A stretch of 64,000 bases of DNA from Sinanaerobacter chloroacetimidivorans. Lineage in GTDB: Bacteria; Bacillota; Clostridia; Peptostreptococcales; Anaerovoracaceae. Position numbers and translations under genes: made by a program. Numbering within the stretch: the first letter of the stretch is position 1; every line of letters begins with the position of its first letter. The stretch lies in NCBI RefSeq assembly GCF_018128545.1, contig NZ_JAGSND010000001.1, forward strand, positions 482,153 to 546,152, read 5' to 3'. The notes under the pieces were generated by a model. The model saw only the letters and a list, made by a program, of their open reading frames with translations, had not been told where the DNA came from and ran no database searches. Below are positions 27,238-35,706 of this stretch, one piece after another.

Positions 27238-27266
27238 AGTATAACCACATAAAATTTTAATTGCAA
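27238..27266 (-). promoter_or_regulatory. Sigma-A promoter of the MATE gene
   Basis: Minus strand -35 TTGCAA (27261-27266), 17-bp spacer, -10 TATACT (27238-27243). The predicted start near 27231 gives a leader of roughly 105 nt containing the attenuator. Confidence 0.75.
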
Positions 27267-27298
27267 GTAAGAAAGCGGAATTTTAGTAAGATTGAATC

Positions 27299-27323
27299 AA
27301 AAAAAGGCAGGTTGTTACCTGCC
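27299..27323 (-). terminator. Terminator after the trxB operon
   Basis: The stem GGCAGGT/ACCTGCC has a 4-nt loop followed by TTTTTTT on the minus strand. It lies 26 nt past the end of the in-frame extension of trxB, and 119 nt past the trxB UGA. Confidence 0.85.
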
Positions 27324-27348
27324 CGCTGATACAAATATCTTTCACTTT

Positions 27349-27444
27349 TTAATATGCGTTTACTTCCTTTAAGAATGTATCCACTGCCGATGCATATTCA
27401 GGATTCGGCACATCTGCACCATTTTCCTGGCAGCTATCTTTTCA
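27349..27444 (-). other. In-frame 30-codon extension after the trxB UGA stop
   Basis: Directly after the trxB stop UGA (27442-27444) the same frame stays open for 30 codons to TAA at 27349. The peptide, KDSCQENGADVPNPEY then ASAVDTFLKEVNAY, looks like real protein. With UGA read as Sec or another residue the tail would be A-U-K-D-S-C. A small stem (CTGCCA/TGG..CAG) begins about 10 nt after the UGA, where bacterial SECIS elements lie, but its loop lacks the usual GGU. It could equally be the remnant of a lost downstream gene. Confidence 0.4.
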
Positions 27445-28377
27445 AGCCATTTCCTCAAGATATTTTTCAGTCTGAACCGCTGCAATCGCACCATCCGCAA
27501 CTGCTGTTACGACTTGCCTCAAGCTCTTCTTCCGAATATCACCAACAGCAAAAACGCCAGGAATATTCGTGCGCATATCTTCGTCTGTAATGATATATCC
27601 ATTCTCTGTGCTGAGTTTCCCCGTATATAGATCTGATTTGGGTTTATACCCAACAAATCCAAACACTCCGAAAGTTCCATCGTCTGGATCTGCCTTTATC
27701 TCTGTAATATTTCCATTCTTTATATTTTCAAGAATCATTCCTTCAATAACATCACCTCCGGTAATCTTTTTTAAAACGGTATCCAAAATAAAATCGATTT
27801 TTTCATTTTTAAAAGCCTTCTCTTGAAGTGATTTGGCAGCCCTAAGCTCTTGACGTCTATGAATGATCGTGACTTTTTTAGCAAATCGTGTGAGATATAT
27901 GGCTTCCTGAACTGCGGAATCACCGCCTCCAACTACATAAACATTCAAATTCCTGAAAAAAGGTCCATCGCAGGTAGCACAATAAGAGAGGCCTCTGCCT
28001 CTGAACTTATCCTCCCCTTCAACTCCAATCGGAACAGCGGCTGCTCCTCCGGCTATGATGATTGTCTTTGCATGATAGGTTTCTTTCTCGCACTTTATAA
28101 CTTTTATTTCTCCATCAAGAGAAACGTCAACTACAGTATCTGTAACTTTATTGACACCAAACTTTTTAACTTGCTCAACCATTCTGTCAATTAGTGTCGG
28201 GCCGCTTTCAATATCAAGTGAACCCGGATAGTTTTCAATCTCAGATGTCTGCAGAATCTGACCACCCTCTAAGTCTTTCTCTATAATTAATGTGTCCAGC
28301 ATCGCTCTTCCAGCGTAAATGCCAGCTGACAGGCCAGCTGGCCCTGCTCCGATTATAATTAAGTCAAATATTTTCAT
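27442..28377 (-). CDS. trxB: Thioredoxin reductase
   Basis: A 311-residue flavoprotein. The FAD motif IIIGAGPAGLSAGIYAGRA is at the N-terminus, the redox pair CATC in SYCATCDGPFF, the NADPH motif VVGGGDSAVQEA, and the FAD-tail GVFAVGDIRKKSLRQVVTAVADGA (read in two parts). I chose ATG 28377 (MKIFDLIIIG), preceded by TGGAG; an ATG seven codons earlier overlaps more of the methyltransferase. It reduces thioredoxin or a thioredoxin-like partner. No thioredoxin gene is in this cluster. The stop is UGA with an open in-frame extension. Confidence 0.93.
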   Translation of the reverse strand: MKIFDLIIIGAGPAGLSAGIYAGRAMLDTLIIEKDLEGGQILQTSEIENYPGSLDIESGPTLIDRMVEQVKKFGVNKVTDTVVDVSLDGEIKVIKCEKETYHAKTIIIAGGAAAVPIGVEGEDKFRGRGLSYCATCDGPFFRNLNVYVVGGGDSAVQEAIYLTRFAKKVTIIHRRQELRAAKSLQEKAFKNEKIDFILDTVLKKITGGDVIEGMILENIKNGNITEIKADPDDGTFGVFGFVGYKPKSDLYTGKLSTENGYIITDEDMRTNIPGVFAVGDIRKKSLRQVVTAVADGAIAAVQTEKYLEEMA

Positions 28378-28942
28378 TTTTGTTTGCTCCATTCTCAAAA
28401 ACCATACAATAGAAATTATCTCCTAAGGCAAATTCTTTCGAGTTCAAGAATCCCTTTTCAGCCATTACTTTTATAACTTCTTCCCTTGAAATTCTATGCG
28501 ATACAGGCGGTCCAAACGGAGTTTCATGTTTATAGAATTCAATCAGCATGATTCTTCCGTCTGTTTTTAAAATTCGTTTCATTTCATTTAAAAAAACGGA
28601 TTTATTCTCTATCTCATGCAATACGGTTACTAATAACACCAGATTGACCGTCTTATCATTTATTTGAATATTATCGCCTTCCACTGGAATAAGATCAATA
28701 TTTGTCAGTCTCTCAATTTTAGCCTTCTCTTTAATGACTTCCAGCATCTCGTGATCCGTTTCAAGTGCATATACCCGATTGCTGGTTAATTGGGCAGCCG
28801 GTATAGTAAAAATACCGCTCCCTGCACCAACATCACAGATAGCATCATTTGAATCTGTATTGATTCTTTTTAAAGTTCCGAGTGGATCCAGTTCTTTCAC
28901 TCTTATCTGGTTTTCCAGTTTCATCTGTTTCGAATGTCTCAT
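28364..28942 (-). CDS. Class I SAM-dependent methyltransferase
   Basis: A 192-residue Rossmann methyltransferase. The SAM motif I is AICDVGAGSGIFTIPAA at about residues 34-50, motif II ALETDHEML, and motif IV LVLLVTVLHEIENK. It resembles the UbiE/ArsM-like group without the Cys set of true arsenite methyltransferases. The substrate cannot be given. It overlaps the trxB start, and follows a small DUF6132-like gene, so the three are probably co-transcribed. Link to redox or metalloid handling is possible but unproven. Confidence 0.82.
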   Translation of the reverse strand: MRHSKQMKLENQIRVKELDPLGTLKRINTDSNDAICDVGAGSGIFTIPAAQLTSNRVYALETDHEMLEVIKEKAKIERLTNIDLIPVEGDNIQINDKTVNLVLLVTVLHEIENKSVFLNEMKRILKTDGRIMLIEFYKHETPFGPPVSHRISREEVIKVMAEKGFLNSKEFALGDNFYCMVFENGANKNENI

Positions 28943-28981
28943 TCTATACCTTCCTATTTCAGATCGAATTTCATGATACAG

Positions 28982-29134
28982 TCAACTAATCAATAAGCCC
29001 ATTACTGCTCCATACATAATTGAGTTTAAAGGTTTCGATGTGATAGGACAAGTGCCTGATGCGCATCCAACAAATTTATAATATAGAAAACCTAACAAGC
29101 CTCCAACAGTTGCTCCAATTATCATTCTTATCAT
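28982..29134 (-). CDS. Small DUF6132-like membrane protein
   Basis: A 50-residue peptide, MIRMIIGATVGGLLGFLYY followed by KFVGCASGTCPITSKPLN and SIMYGAVMGLLIS. Two hydrophobic segments flank a CxxxxC loop. The GCASGTCPITSxPxxS pattern with two helices is what I know as DUF6132, found beside thioredoxin-like and rhodanese genes. An AGGAGAAAGGC site precedes ATG 29134. It is 39 nt upstream of the methyltransferase gene. The two loop cysteines suggest a thiol or metal task near the membrane. Confidence 0.7.
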   Translation of the reverse strand: MIRMIIGATVGGLLGFLYYKFVGCASGTCPITSKPLNSIMYGAVMGLLIS

Positions 29135-29186
29135 TGCCTTTCTCCTAACTTAATACAAATATTTAATTTATATAATACACCGAATC

Positions 29187-29310
29187 TTATTCTTCGACTG
29201 TGATTTCATCACCAAAGTCAGGAGTCTGAGCTGCTTTAAGTATGGCCGGAACCAAGCTGTGATGTCCAGCCATGCATCTTCATAGTAAGTAAATTCTTGA
29301 TTTTTTGCAT
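29187..29310 (-). pseudogene. Broken 40-aa ORF (apparent 1-nt frameshift)
   Basis: ATG 29308-29310 has a perfect AAAGGAGG site and reads MQKIKNLLTMKMHGW before hitting TAA at 29236. One base away in frame, from 29273, runs MAGHHSLVPAILKAAQ then TPDFGDEITVEE to TAA at 29187. Removing a single A after the tenth or eleventh codon would give one 40-residue protein reading LLTMKCMAGHHSLV. So this is a recent frameshift, a sequencing error, or a recoding site. Product not recognised. It would be the first gene of the DUF6132-methyltransferase-trxB operon. Confidence 0.5.
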
Positions 29311-29427
29311 TAAAAAAACCTCCTTTAACAAAACAAGTCTATGCATTTTGCAAAAAGACGTGTTCTGCTTTAGAAGGCTCCATGCTTGAAAACGTTTATT
29401 TTTTAACGTTTCCGAGACTTATGTAGT

Positions 29428-29775
29428 GTGAGCAAGTCTATAAGCCGAGTTCTGTATTTGACAATCATCTATCTAGGCGTACTGTCGCCAGTACGCTCAA
29501 GCGACCTACCTACCGGGCAGCGACGGGCAGCCGCCTTTTACGCCCTACTTGGTCTTGCTCCGGGTGGGGTTTACACGGCCAGCATGTTACCATGCTGCCG
29601 GTGAGCTCTTACCTCACCATTTCAACCTTACCTCAGCAAATGCTGATCGGCGGTATGTTTCTGTTGCACTTTCCTTAAAGTCACCTTCACCAGACGTTAT
29701 CTGGCACCCTTGCCCTATGGAGCTCGGACTTTCCTCGTGTATCATTCGATGCACGCGACTGTCTGGCTTACTCAC
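29428..29775 (-). ncRNA. rnpB: RNase P RNA (bacterial type A)
   Basis: The minus strand shows the conserved core: GAGGAAAGTCCGAGCTCC and AGGGTGCCAG near the 5' side, GTGCAACAGAAACATACCGC, GGTAAGGTTGAAATGGTGAGG, ACCCCACCCGGAGCAAGACC, GGTAGGTCGCTTGAGC, and the 3' end GAACTCGGCTTATAGACTTGCT (each given as a short part). These are the universally conserved RNase P regions. The RNA begins about 8 nt after the nif3 stop codon, so it may be processed from that transcript. Ends are estimated within about 5 nt. Weak hairpin AAACGTT/AACGTTT at about 29389-29415 may end it. Confidence 0.96.
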
Positions 29776-29782
29776 TTTTTTA

Positions 29783-30586
29783 TTATAACATAGTTTTAAA
29801 TGGATTTGAATTAATTTCTGACTGGTAAATTTCGATTTTAGAACCAACATTTTTCTTTAATTTAAAAGCAAAATTTTCGGCAAAAATTCGTTCTGTTCCA
29901 TAATGGCCTGCATCAATAAGACAAAGTCCCGATTCTCTGGCAATCTGTGCCTCATGATGACGAATATCACCGGTAATGAACAGATCACAGCCGTTCCAGA
30001 TTGCAGCTTCCATGGCTGCCCCTCCTGCACCGGTACAAAGGCCGACTGTTTTTATTATTTTATTGGGATCACCGACCATTTTCATTTCCCCGGCAATTCC
30101 CAGTGCTTCTTCAATCATTTTTCCTGCCTCTAAAAGAGTACAAGGTTCTCTGAAATTTCCCATTCTTCCAATCAGAGGTTCCTTTGAAGAAGGTCTCTTT
30201 TCTTTCAGCCTGCGAACTCTGGATAAGCCGATCAAATCCGCCATATATTCATTATTTCCTCCGAAAGCCTCATCAAATGTCGTATGAGCAGAATATACCG
30301 AAATGCCTAATTTAATCAAATCAATAATATAGTTTCCTGTAATACTATTATTGTCAATCACATCAATTTTTTGAAAAATTAACGGATGATGAGTGATAAT
30401 AAAATCGATTCCTTTTACTTTTGCTTCTTCTATGACACTTTTGGTAATTTCCAGGGCAACCAATACCTTGTTAACTTCTTTATTTCCCATATTGATCTGC
30501 ATCCCGCTGTTGTCCCATTCTTCTTCCAGTTCTCTTGGTGCGATTTCTTCGATTTCGGCCACCAGATCCTTTAAATTCATACTCAT
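29783..30586 (-). CDS. Nif3-like dinuclear metal centre protein (GTP cyclohydrolase I type 2/NIF3 family)
   Basis: A 267-residue Nif3 family member. It shows HHPLIFQK with the metal His pair near residue 64, AHTTFDEAFGGNNEYMA, and C-terminal GDIRHHEAQIARESGLCLIDAGHYGTE (in parts) with the second metal site. The family forms hexamers with a two-metal centre; its reaction is unsettled. It overlaps trmK by 4 nt (ATGA), the common clostridial pair trmK-nif3 behind rpoD. Confidence 0.92.
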   Translation of the reverse strand: MSMNLKDLVAEIEEIAPRELEEEWDNSGMQINMGNKEVNKVLVALEITKSVIEEAKVKGIDFIITHHPLIFQKIDVIDNNSITGNYIIDLIKLGISVYSAHTTFDEAFGGNNEYMADLIGLSRVRRLKEKRPSSKEPLIGRMGNFREPCTLLEAGKMIEEALGIAGEMKMVGDPNKIIKTVGLCTGAGGAAMEAAIWNGCDLFITGDIRHHEAQIARESGLCLIDAGHYGTERIFAENFAFKLKKNVGSKIEIYQSEINSNPFKTML

Positions 30587-31338
30587 TTTTCTCTTTTGCT
30601 CCTTTTCAATAATTCCTGCAGCAATTGTATCCTGCTTTCCGAGGCTTCCAAAGCTTCTTTACGCTTTAATTCGTTTTTTCCTGCCCCGTTTTTAATATCC
30701 GTTATGATCTTATTTTCTATTCTAATCTTATTTTCAAGAAATTCAACCAGTAACGGATCTTTTTTATCAAAAAGTATGGGACTTATCTCCAAATCCAGAG
30801 GATTCATCTTTTTATTCAAGGAGGAACTCTCTTCATTTACGCCGTCAGCTCCGGATGCTCCGGCTGGTCTTGCCGCTATGATTTCGCAAATGTATTTTCC
30901 TTCTTGTACCAACACTTCGTCATAAATTATAAAATTGTTAAAAAGCAGCCAGTTTCTCAATTTTTCCTGAGCATTTCTAGGCTGCATGATGATCTTCTGA
31001 CAGCTCTTTGTTTTTTCCAAATCTTCAGCCAAAATATCTGCAATCAACATCCCTCCCATACCGGCTATCACGATTGCATCCACTTCGCCGATTCCAATTG
31101 TGTTTAAACCGCTGCCCAGCCTGATATCGAAGGGATTATCCGGGAAATATTTTTGTATATTGTCTCTTGCTTTTTCCAGCGGGCCTTCTTTCACGTCGCT
31201 CAATATTACCTTGGGAGAGATTCCTCTTTCCCATAATGAAATAGGTAAAAATCCATGATCGGTACCGATATCGGCAACAGTCTCACCCTTTGATATATAG
31301 TTTGCAATAGTTTCCAGTCGATGGGAAAGTCTAATCAT
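30583..31338 (-). CDS. trmK: tRNA (adenine22-N1)-methyltransferase TrmK
   Basis: A 251-residue TrmK-family protein with SAM motif VADIGTDHGFLPISLWE near residue 20 and AIVIAGMGGMLIADIL near residue 93. It methylates N1 of A22 in tRNA. The C-terminal third is a helical extension that is longer and more polar than the catalytic half, as usual in the family. It lies between the rpoD terminator and nif3, with which it overlaps. Confidence 0.92.
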   Translation of the reverse strand: MIRLSHRLETIANYISKGETVADIGTDHGFLPISLWERGISPKVILSDVKEGPLEKARDNIQKYFPDNPFDIRLGSGLNTIGIGEVDAIVIAGMGGMLIADILAEDLEKTKSCQKIIMQPRNAQEKLRNWLLFNNFIIYDEVLVQEGKYICEIIAARPAGASGADGVNEESSSLNKKMNPLDLEISPILFDKKDPLLVEFLENKIRIENKIITDIKNGAGKNELKRKEALEASESRIQLLQELLKRSKREK

Positions 31339-31349
31339 CGTTCATCTCC

Positions 31350-31378
31350 AAAGAAAACCACCCGTTTACTGCGGGTGG
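31350..31378 (-). terminator. Terminator after rpoD
   Basis: The stem CCACCCG/CGGGTGG has a 7-nt loop followed by TTTTCTTT on the minus strand, 9 nt beyond the rpoD stop. It separates rpoD from trmK-nif3, although readthrough is possible. Confidence 0.8.
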
Positions 31379-31386
31379 CCAGTTTT

Positions 31387-32526
31387 TTATTCAAGATAAT
31401 CCTTTAATTTTTTGCTTCTGCTTGGATGTCTTAGCTTTCTTAATGCCTTTGCTTCTATCTGCCTGATTCTTTCTCTGGTTACATCAAAGCGTCTTCCCAC
31501 TTCCTCCAGCGTTCTTGCTCTGCCGTCATCCAATCCGAATCTCAGTTTTAGAACTTTCTGTTCTCTGTCGGTAAGGGTATCAAGCACTTCAACAAGCTGT
31601 TCCTTTAACATAGAAAAAGCTGCTGCTTCCGCGGGAGCGGGAACATCATCATCAGGAATAAAGTCACCTAAGTGGCTGTCCTCTTCTTCTCCTATAGGAG
31701 TCTCCAAAGAAACGGGCTCCTGGGCAATCTTTAATATTTCCCTTACCTTTTCCTCGGAAATATCCATTTCGGCAGCAATTTCTTCCGGAGTCGGTTCTCT
31801 TCCATACTCCTGTAATAATTGTCTGGAAATTCGGATGAGTTTATTGATCGTTTCCACCATATGCACCGGGATTCGAATGGTTCTTGCCTGATCAGCAATG
31901 GATCTGGTAATGGCCTGTCTTATCCACCAGGTAGCATATGTACTGAATTTGTACCCTTTTCTCCAGTCAAATTTGTCTACCGCTTTTATTAAACCCAAAT
32001 TACCTTCTTGTATTAAATCCAGAAAGAGCATTCCTCTTCCTACGTATCTTTTTGCTATGCTGACTACCAATCGTAAATTGGCTTCGCAGAGACGTTTCTT
32101 TGCCTCTTCGTCTCCAACTTCCATCAGCTTCGCCAGTTCGATTTCCTCTTCTGCTGACAGCAGCGGAACCTTACCGATTTCCTTCAGATACATTCTGACG
32201 GGATCATCCACTGCAATTCCCTTTGGAAGAGTTGCTTCCAAGTCGATTTCTCCGCCATCCAACGAAATATCGTCCACGGCAAGATCAGGATCCTCCTGCT
32301 CCAGTGCAATGATTTCAAAATCATCGGGATCTACTTCTGATACGATTTCAATACCCATGGAGATCAGGGAGTCATAGAGATCATCCATCTGGTCCTTGTC
32401 CATGTCTATATTTTCCAAATAATCCGATATTTCCCTGTATGAAATGGAGCCTTTACTTTTTGCCTTTTCCAATAATTCGTTTACATATTCAAACTTTTTA
32501 TCGTCATGCCCTTCTTCATAGCTCAT
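31387..32526 (-). CDS. rpoD: Primary sigma factor RpoD (SigA)
   Basis: The 379-residue housekeeping sigma factor. I set the start at ATG 32526 ([11 protein letters not shown]), preceded by AGGTGG; a GTG three codons earlier is weaker. Region 1.1 is acidic. Region 1.2 holds [22 protein letters not shown] and region 2 [37 protein letters not shown] (in parts). Region 4 ends with [13 protein letters not shown] and [20 protein letters not shown]. It directs most promoters listed here. It stands directly downstream of dnaG, as in Bacillus dnaG-sigA. Confidence 0.97.
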   Translation of the reverse strand: MSYEEGHDDKKFEYVNELLEKAKSKGSISYREISDYLENIDMDKDQMDDLYDSLISMGIEIVSEVDPDDFEIIALEQEDPDLAVDDISLDGGEIDLEATLPKGIAVDDPVRMYLKEIGKVPLLSAEEEIELAKLMEVGDEEAKKRLCEANLRLVVSIAKRYVGRGMLFLDLIQEGNLGLIKAVDKFDWRKGYKFSTYATWWIRQAITRSIADQARTIRIPVHMVETINKLIRISRQLLQEYGREPTPEEIAAEMDISEEKVREILKIAQEPVSLETPIGEEEDSHLGDFIPDDDVPAPAEAAAFSMLKEQLVEVLDTLTDREQKVLKLRFGLDDGRARTLEEVGRRFDVTRERIRQIEAKALRKLRHPSRSKKLKDYLE

Positions 32527-32548
32527 GCAAACCACCTACCTTCTATCT

Positions 32549-34321
32549 TTATCCTCTCTTTTTTGCTTTCTGTATTTCCATTAGTTCTTTTGTTAGCTCT
32601 TCAATTTTATCTTTATCGATTTCGTCATCTAAAATAGATAATATTTTGATAATTTCCCGTTCTCTTTTGGCCATTCTTGCTTCTTCAATCCTGATAACAC
32701 AGTCCTGATATACCTGCTCTTCCTTATCCGCCAAATGAACGTTATCCAATATATCCGTCAAAGCTCTTAATTCATCCTGTTCTAAACTGTCTTCGAGTTT
32801 TTTAATGTCTATTTCTTCATCGTCGTTATAAATAGATAAGATCATCTCATATATGGTAAATGCCTGCGGATTGACAAATACCCAGTCATATGGCTTGATT
32901 CTTGGGACAAAGCTGCTTTTCAGCAGCATCAGACGAATTAAATGCTTTTCAAGCATACTCACCGTTTTGACTGGACCATTTTTTTCCGCAGAATGTCTCC
33001 TTCCACTCTCTAAATTATGTACAATTTGCGGAGTTCTTATAGGTTCGCTATTATTATTGCCATAAATTTCTAGTCTTATAGCCCCTTCAGAAATTTTTGT
33101 TTCTTTTGCAATTTTTTTAATATAGATGTCTGCTTCCACAGGGCTCACATCTTTTAAAATATGTGCCGCCTCCTGTAAAAATGTCACACTTCCCTCTGTG
33201 GTTCCTATATCCAGCCTTTGCTTCAACAGATGAATTTTATATTCCGCAAAAGGCATTGCCTCATTTACAAGTTTCAGGAATTTCTCTTTTCCATTTTTTT
33301 TAATAAATTCATCCGGATCCTTACCATCGGTTACATGCAGCACTTTAACCTTGCAGCCTGTCTTATGGAGAATGTCAAGGCCCCTGGCCGCAGCAGCCTG
33401 TCCGGCAGAATCAGCATCATAGGATAAGACAATATGATCCGTATACCGTTTCAACATTGCTGCTTGATTTTCCGTCAAAGCAGTACCTAACGATGCGGAT
33501 ACATTCCTGATACCATGCTGATATAAGGAAATGACATCCATATATCCCTCTACTAAAATTGCATAGTTCTCCTTATTAATATCCTGTCTCGTTAAATTTA
33601 AACCATATAAGTTATTTTTCTTCGAAAACACCGGAGATTCGGGAGAATTCAAATATTTTGGTGTCCCGTCATGCAGTGTTCTCCCTCCGAAACCGATGAC
33701 TTTTCCTCTGGTATTAATAATCGGAAACATAACACGGTCTCTGAATTTATCGTAAAACTTGCCCTTAGACTCTGAAACTAGTCCCAATTCTAGTAATAAC
33801 TCCGGCTTCACACCCTTGTCCAAGAAATAGTTTAACAGGCTGTCCCATTCTTCATCAGCATAGCCAATACCAAATTTTTTCAAAGTGGCAGGTTCCAAGC
33901 CTCTCTTTATCATATAATCATAGGCAGGATTGGCTTTCTTTGTAAAGTTTCGGTAGAAGAACGCAGCAGCTTCTCTGTTGATTTCATAAAAGCTTGCCTT
34001 TTTCCCTTCCGCTTCAAAGCTTGCTGACTTTATTTCAATTCCATATTCTCCTGCCAATTTCTCAATTGACTCGTGAAAATCTAAATTGTTATATTTCTGT
34101 ACAAACTCTATTACGTCGCCTGTGGCTCCGCATCCAAAACAGGTAAAAATTTGTTTCGCATCGGAAACAACAAAAGAAGGTGTCTTCTCATTGTGGAAAG
34201 GGCATACACCTTTGTAATTATTCCCGGCTTTTTTCAGGGAAACATGGCGGCCTATCACATCTACAATGTTGCACCTGCTCTTAATTTCTTCAACTATGTT
34301 ATCACTGTATCCGGCACCCAC
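32549..34321 (-). CDS. dnaG: DNA primase DnaG
   Basis: A 590-residue primase. The N-terminal CHC2 zinc finger has CPFHNEKTPSF (Cys41, His44) and TCFGCGATGD. The TOPRIM core contains ILVEGYMDVISLYQHG and LSYDADSAGQAAAARGL, and the C-terminal helical domain would bind the DnaB helicase. It makes RNA primers for lagging-strand synthesis. The start GTG 34321 (MGAGYSDNIVEEIK) fits the usual N-terminus, though its AAAAGG ribosome site is close to the codon. 22 nt precede rpoD. Confidence 0.96.
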   Translation of the reverse strand: MGAGYSDNIVEEIKSRCNIVDVIGRHVSLKKAGNNYKGVCPFHNEKTPSFVVSDAKQIFTCFGCGATGDVIEFVQKYNNLDFHESIEKLAGEYGIEIKSASFEAEGKKASFYEINREAAAFFYRNFTKKANPAYDYMIKRGLEPATLKKFGIGYADEEWDSLLNYFLDKGVKPELLLELGLVSESKGKFYDKFRDRVMFPIINTRGKVIGFGGRTLHDGTPKYLNSPESPVFSKKNNLYGLNLTRQDINKENYAILVEGYMDVISLYQHGIRNVSASLGTALTENQAAMLKRYTDHIVLSYDADSAGQAAAARGLDILHKTGCKVKVLHVTDGKDPDEFIKKNGKEKFLKLVNEAMPFAEYKIHLLKQRLDIGTTEGSVTFLQEAAHILKDVSPVEADIYIKKIAKETKISEGAIRLEIYGNNNSEPIRTPQIVHNLESGRRHSAEKNGPVKTVSMLEKHLIRLMLLKSSFVPRIKPYDWVFVNPQAFTIYEMILSIYNDDEEIDIKKLEDSLEQDELRALTDILDNVHLADKEEQVYQDCVIRIEEARMAKREREIIKILSILDDEIDKDKIEELTKELMEIQKAKKRG

Positions 34322-34463
34322 CTTTTAATCCCCGCTTTAATTCCCTATTCCCCACATTTGTATCTTACTGAGTACATATTCGACATAACTTCTTTTATTC
34401 CTTTTTTTCTGATAAAAAATTTTGAAATTTTTTTAAATCTCTCTAACTTTGGTATTTTACAAT

Positions 34464-35474
34464 CTATTTCCAGCCTTTCGGTACAAATAACTGGGTGAAA
34501 AGATTCAGCGCATACCGATCTGTCATTCCTGCTATATAATCCTTTACCACTTCATCAATGCCAAATTCCTCGATCATTCCCTTATTTTCCTCAGGAAGCT
34601 CATTTGGATGTTCCATAAAATACTGGTAAAGAGAGAAGATCATATTCCGAATTTTATCCAGCTCCTCATCCTTTTTGACCACTTTGCTGTGATAGACCCT
34701 TTCAAACATAAAGGTACGCAGCTTATTCATATGAAAGCTGACCTCATCGCTCATGATAATGTGATCCTTACCGTCACTTTGGCCGGCAAGATCCAGTATC
34801 ATCGTATTAATTCTCTGCCTATGGCTGCTCCCCAGAATCTCCAGGCAATCCTTCGGCAGATCCGACTCTTTGATAATGCCTCCGCGAATGGCATCATCGA
34901 TATCATGATTGATATAGGCAATTCTATCACTGATTTTTACCACCTGACCTTCCAGGGTAAAGGGAACTCCTGGTCCGGTATGGTTCAGGATACCATCTCT
35001 CACTTCCAGCGTAAGGTTCATGCCTCGTTTCTCACCCCGTGGCTCCAAAACCTCAACAACCCTCAGGCTTTGTACATTGTGCTTAAATCCTGAAGGATGT
35101 CTTTCATCCAGAAAGCTTTCGCCATTGTGACCGAAGGGCGTATGTCCCAAATCATGCCCCATGGCGATAGCCTCCGTCAAATCTTCATTCAGTCCAAGAG
35201 CCCTGGATATCGTCCTTGCAATTTGGGAAACCTCCAAGGTATGTGTCAGCCTTGTACGAAAGTGATCTCCTTCCGGGGCCAAAAAGACCTGCGTTTTATG
35301 CATTAATCTGCGCAGAGCCTTGGAATGAACAATGCGATCTCGATCCCGCTGGAAATCTGTCCGCACATCACATTTTTCCTCTTCAACCTGCCTGCCCCGA
35401 CTTTCTGCAGCTTTGGCGGCGAAGGACGACAACTGCTCGTATTCACGTTTTTCTAAATCTTCTCTTAATATCAT
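34464..35474 (-). CDS. dgt: Deoxyguanosinetriphosphate triphosphohydrolase-like HD protein
   Basis: A 336-residue HD-domain hydrolase. It shows RTRLTHTLEVSQIAR with the first metal His, the HD pair in AIAMGHDLGHTPFGHNGE, and VVKISDRIAYINHDIDDA with the last metal Asp. Enzymes of this family remove triphosphate from dGTP or other dNTPs; substrate range varies. ATG 35474 has AGGTG ahead of it; a GTG three codons earlier is possible. The order dgt-dnaG-rpoD is standard in Clostridia. Confidence 0.93.
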   Translation of the reverse strand: MILREDLEKREYEQLSSFAAKAAESRGRQVEEEKCDVRTDFQRDRDRIVHSKALRRLMHKTQVFLAPEGDHFRTRLTHTLEVSQIARTISRALGLNEDLTEAIAMGHDLGHTPFGHNGESFLDERHPSGFKHNVQSLRVVEVLEPRGEKRGMNLTLEVRDGILNHTGPGVPFTLEGQVVKISDRIAYINHDIDDAIRGGIIKESDLPKDCLEILGSSHRQRINTMILDLAGQSDGKDHIIMSDEVSFHMNKLRTFMFERVYHSKVVKKDEELDKIRNMIFSLYQYFMEHPNELPEENKGMIEEFGIDEVVKDYIAGMTDRYALNLFTQLFVPKGWK

Positions 35475-35575
35475 ATGAATCACCTATACCCCTGAATTTG
35501 AAATATACTTGAATTAACTACTTTTCATAATAACTTATTATAATTAATGATACCACTATTATCCAAAAAATAACA

Positions 35576-35617
35576 AACTGAAAAGTTACTCTTATTTTAC
35601 TTTTCAGTTATTTTTTT
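35576..35617 (-). terminator. Terminator after the lipoprotein gene (bidirectional form)
   Basis: AACTGAAAAGT pairs perfectly with ACTTTTCAGTT around a 12-nt loop; T-rich runs follow on both strands. It lies between the lipoprotein stop (35707) and dgt. Confidence 0.75.
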
Positions 35618-35706
35618 AGCATTCTTACCTCACTATTAATTTTTATATATGAATATTTATTATACTAAACAATAGTCTTTTGTAGAATTGATCTATTAAA
35701 ATTTTT

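Noticed and set aside
28942..28984. UGA readthrough from the DUF6132-like ORF into the methyltransferase
   Set aside because: The frames are in register, but the methyltransferase has its own ribosome site and ATG; register by chance is one in three.
30393..30695. Plus-strand ORFs opposite most genes (for example opposite nif3, rpoD and pnp)
   Set aside because: They lack ribosome sites and family motifs and lie entirely over well-supported minus-strand genes.
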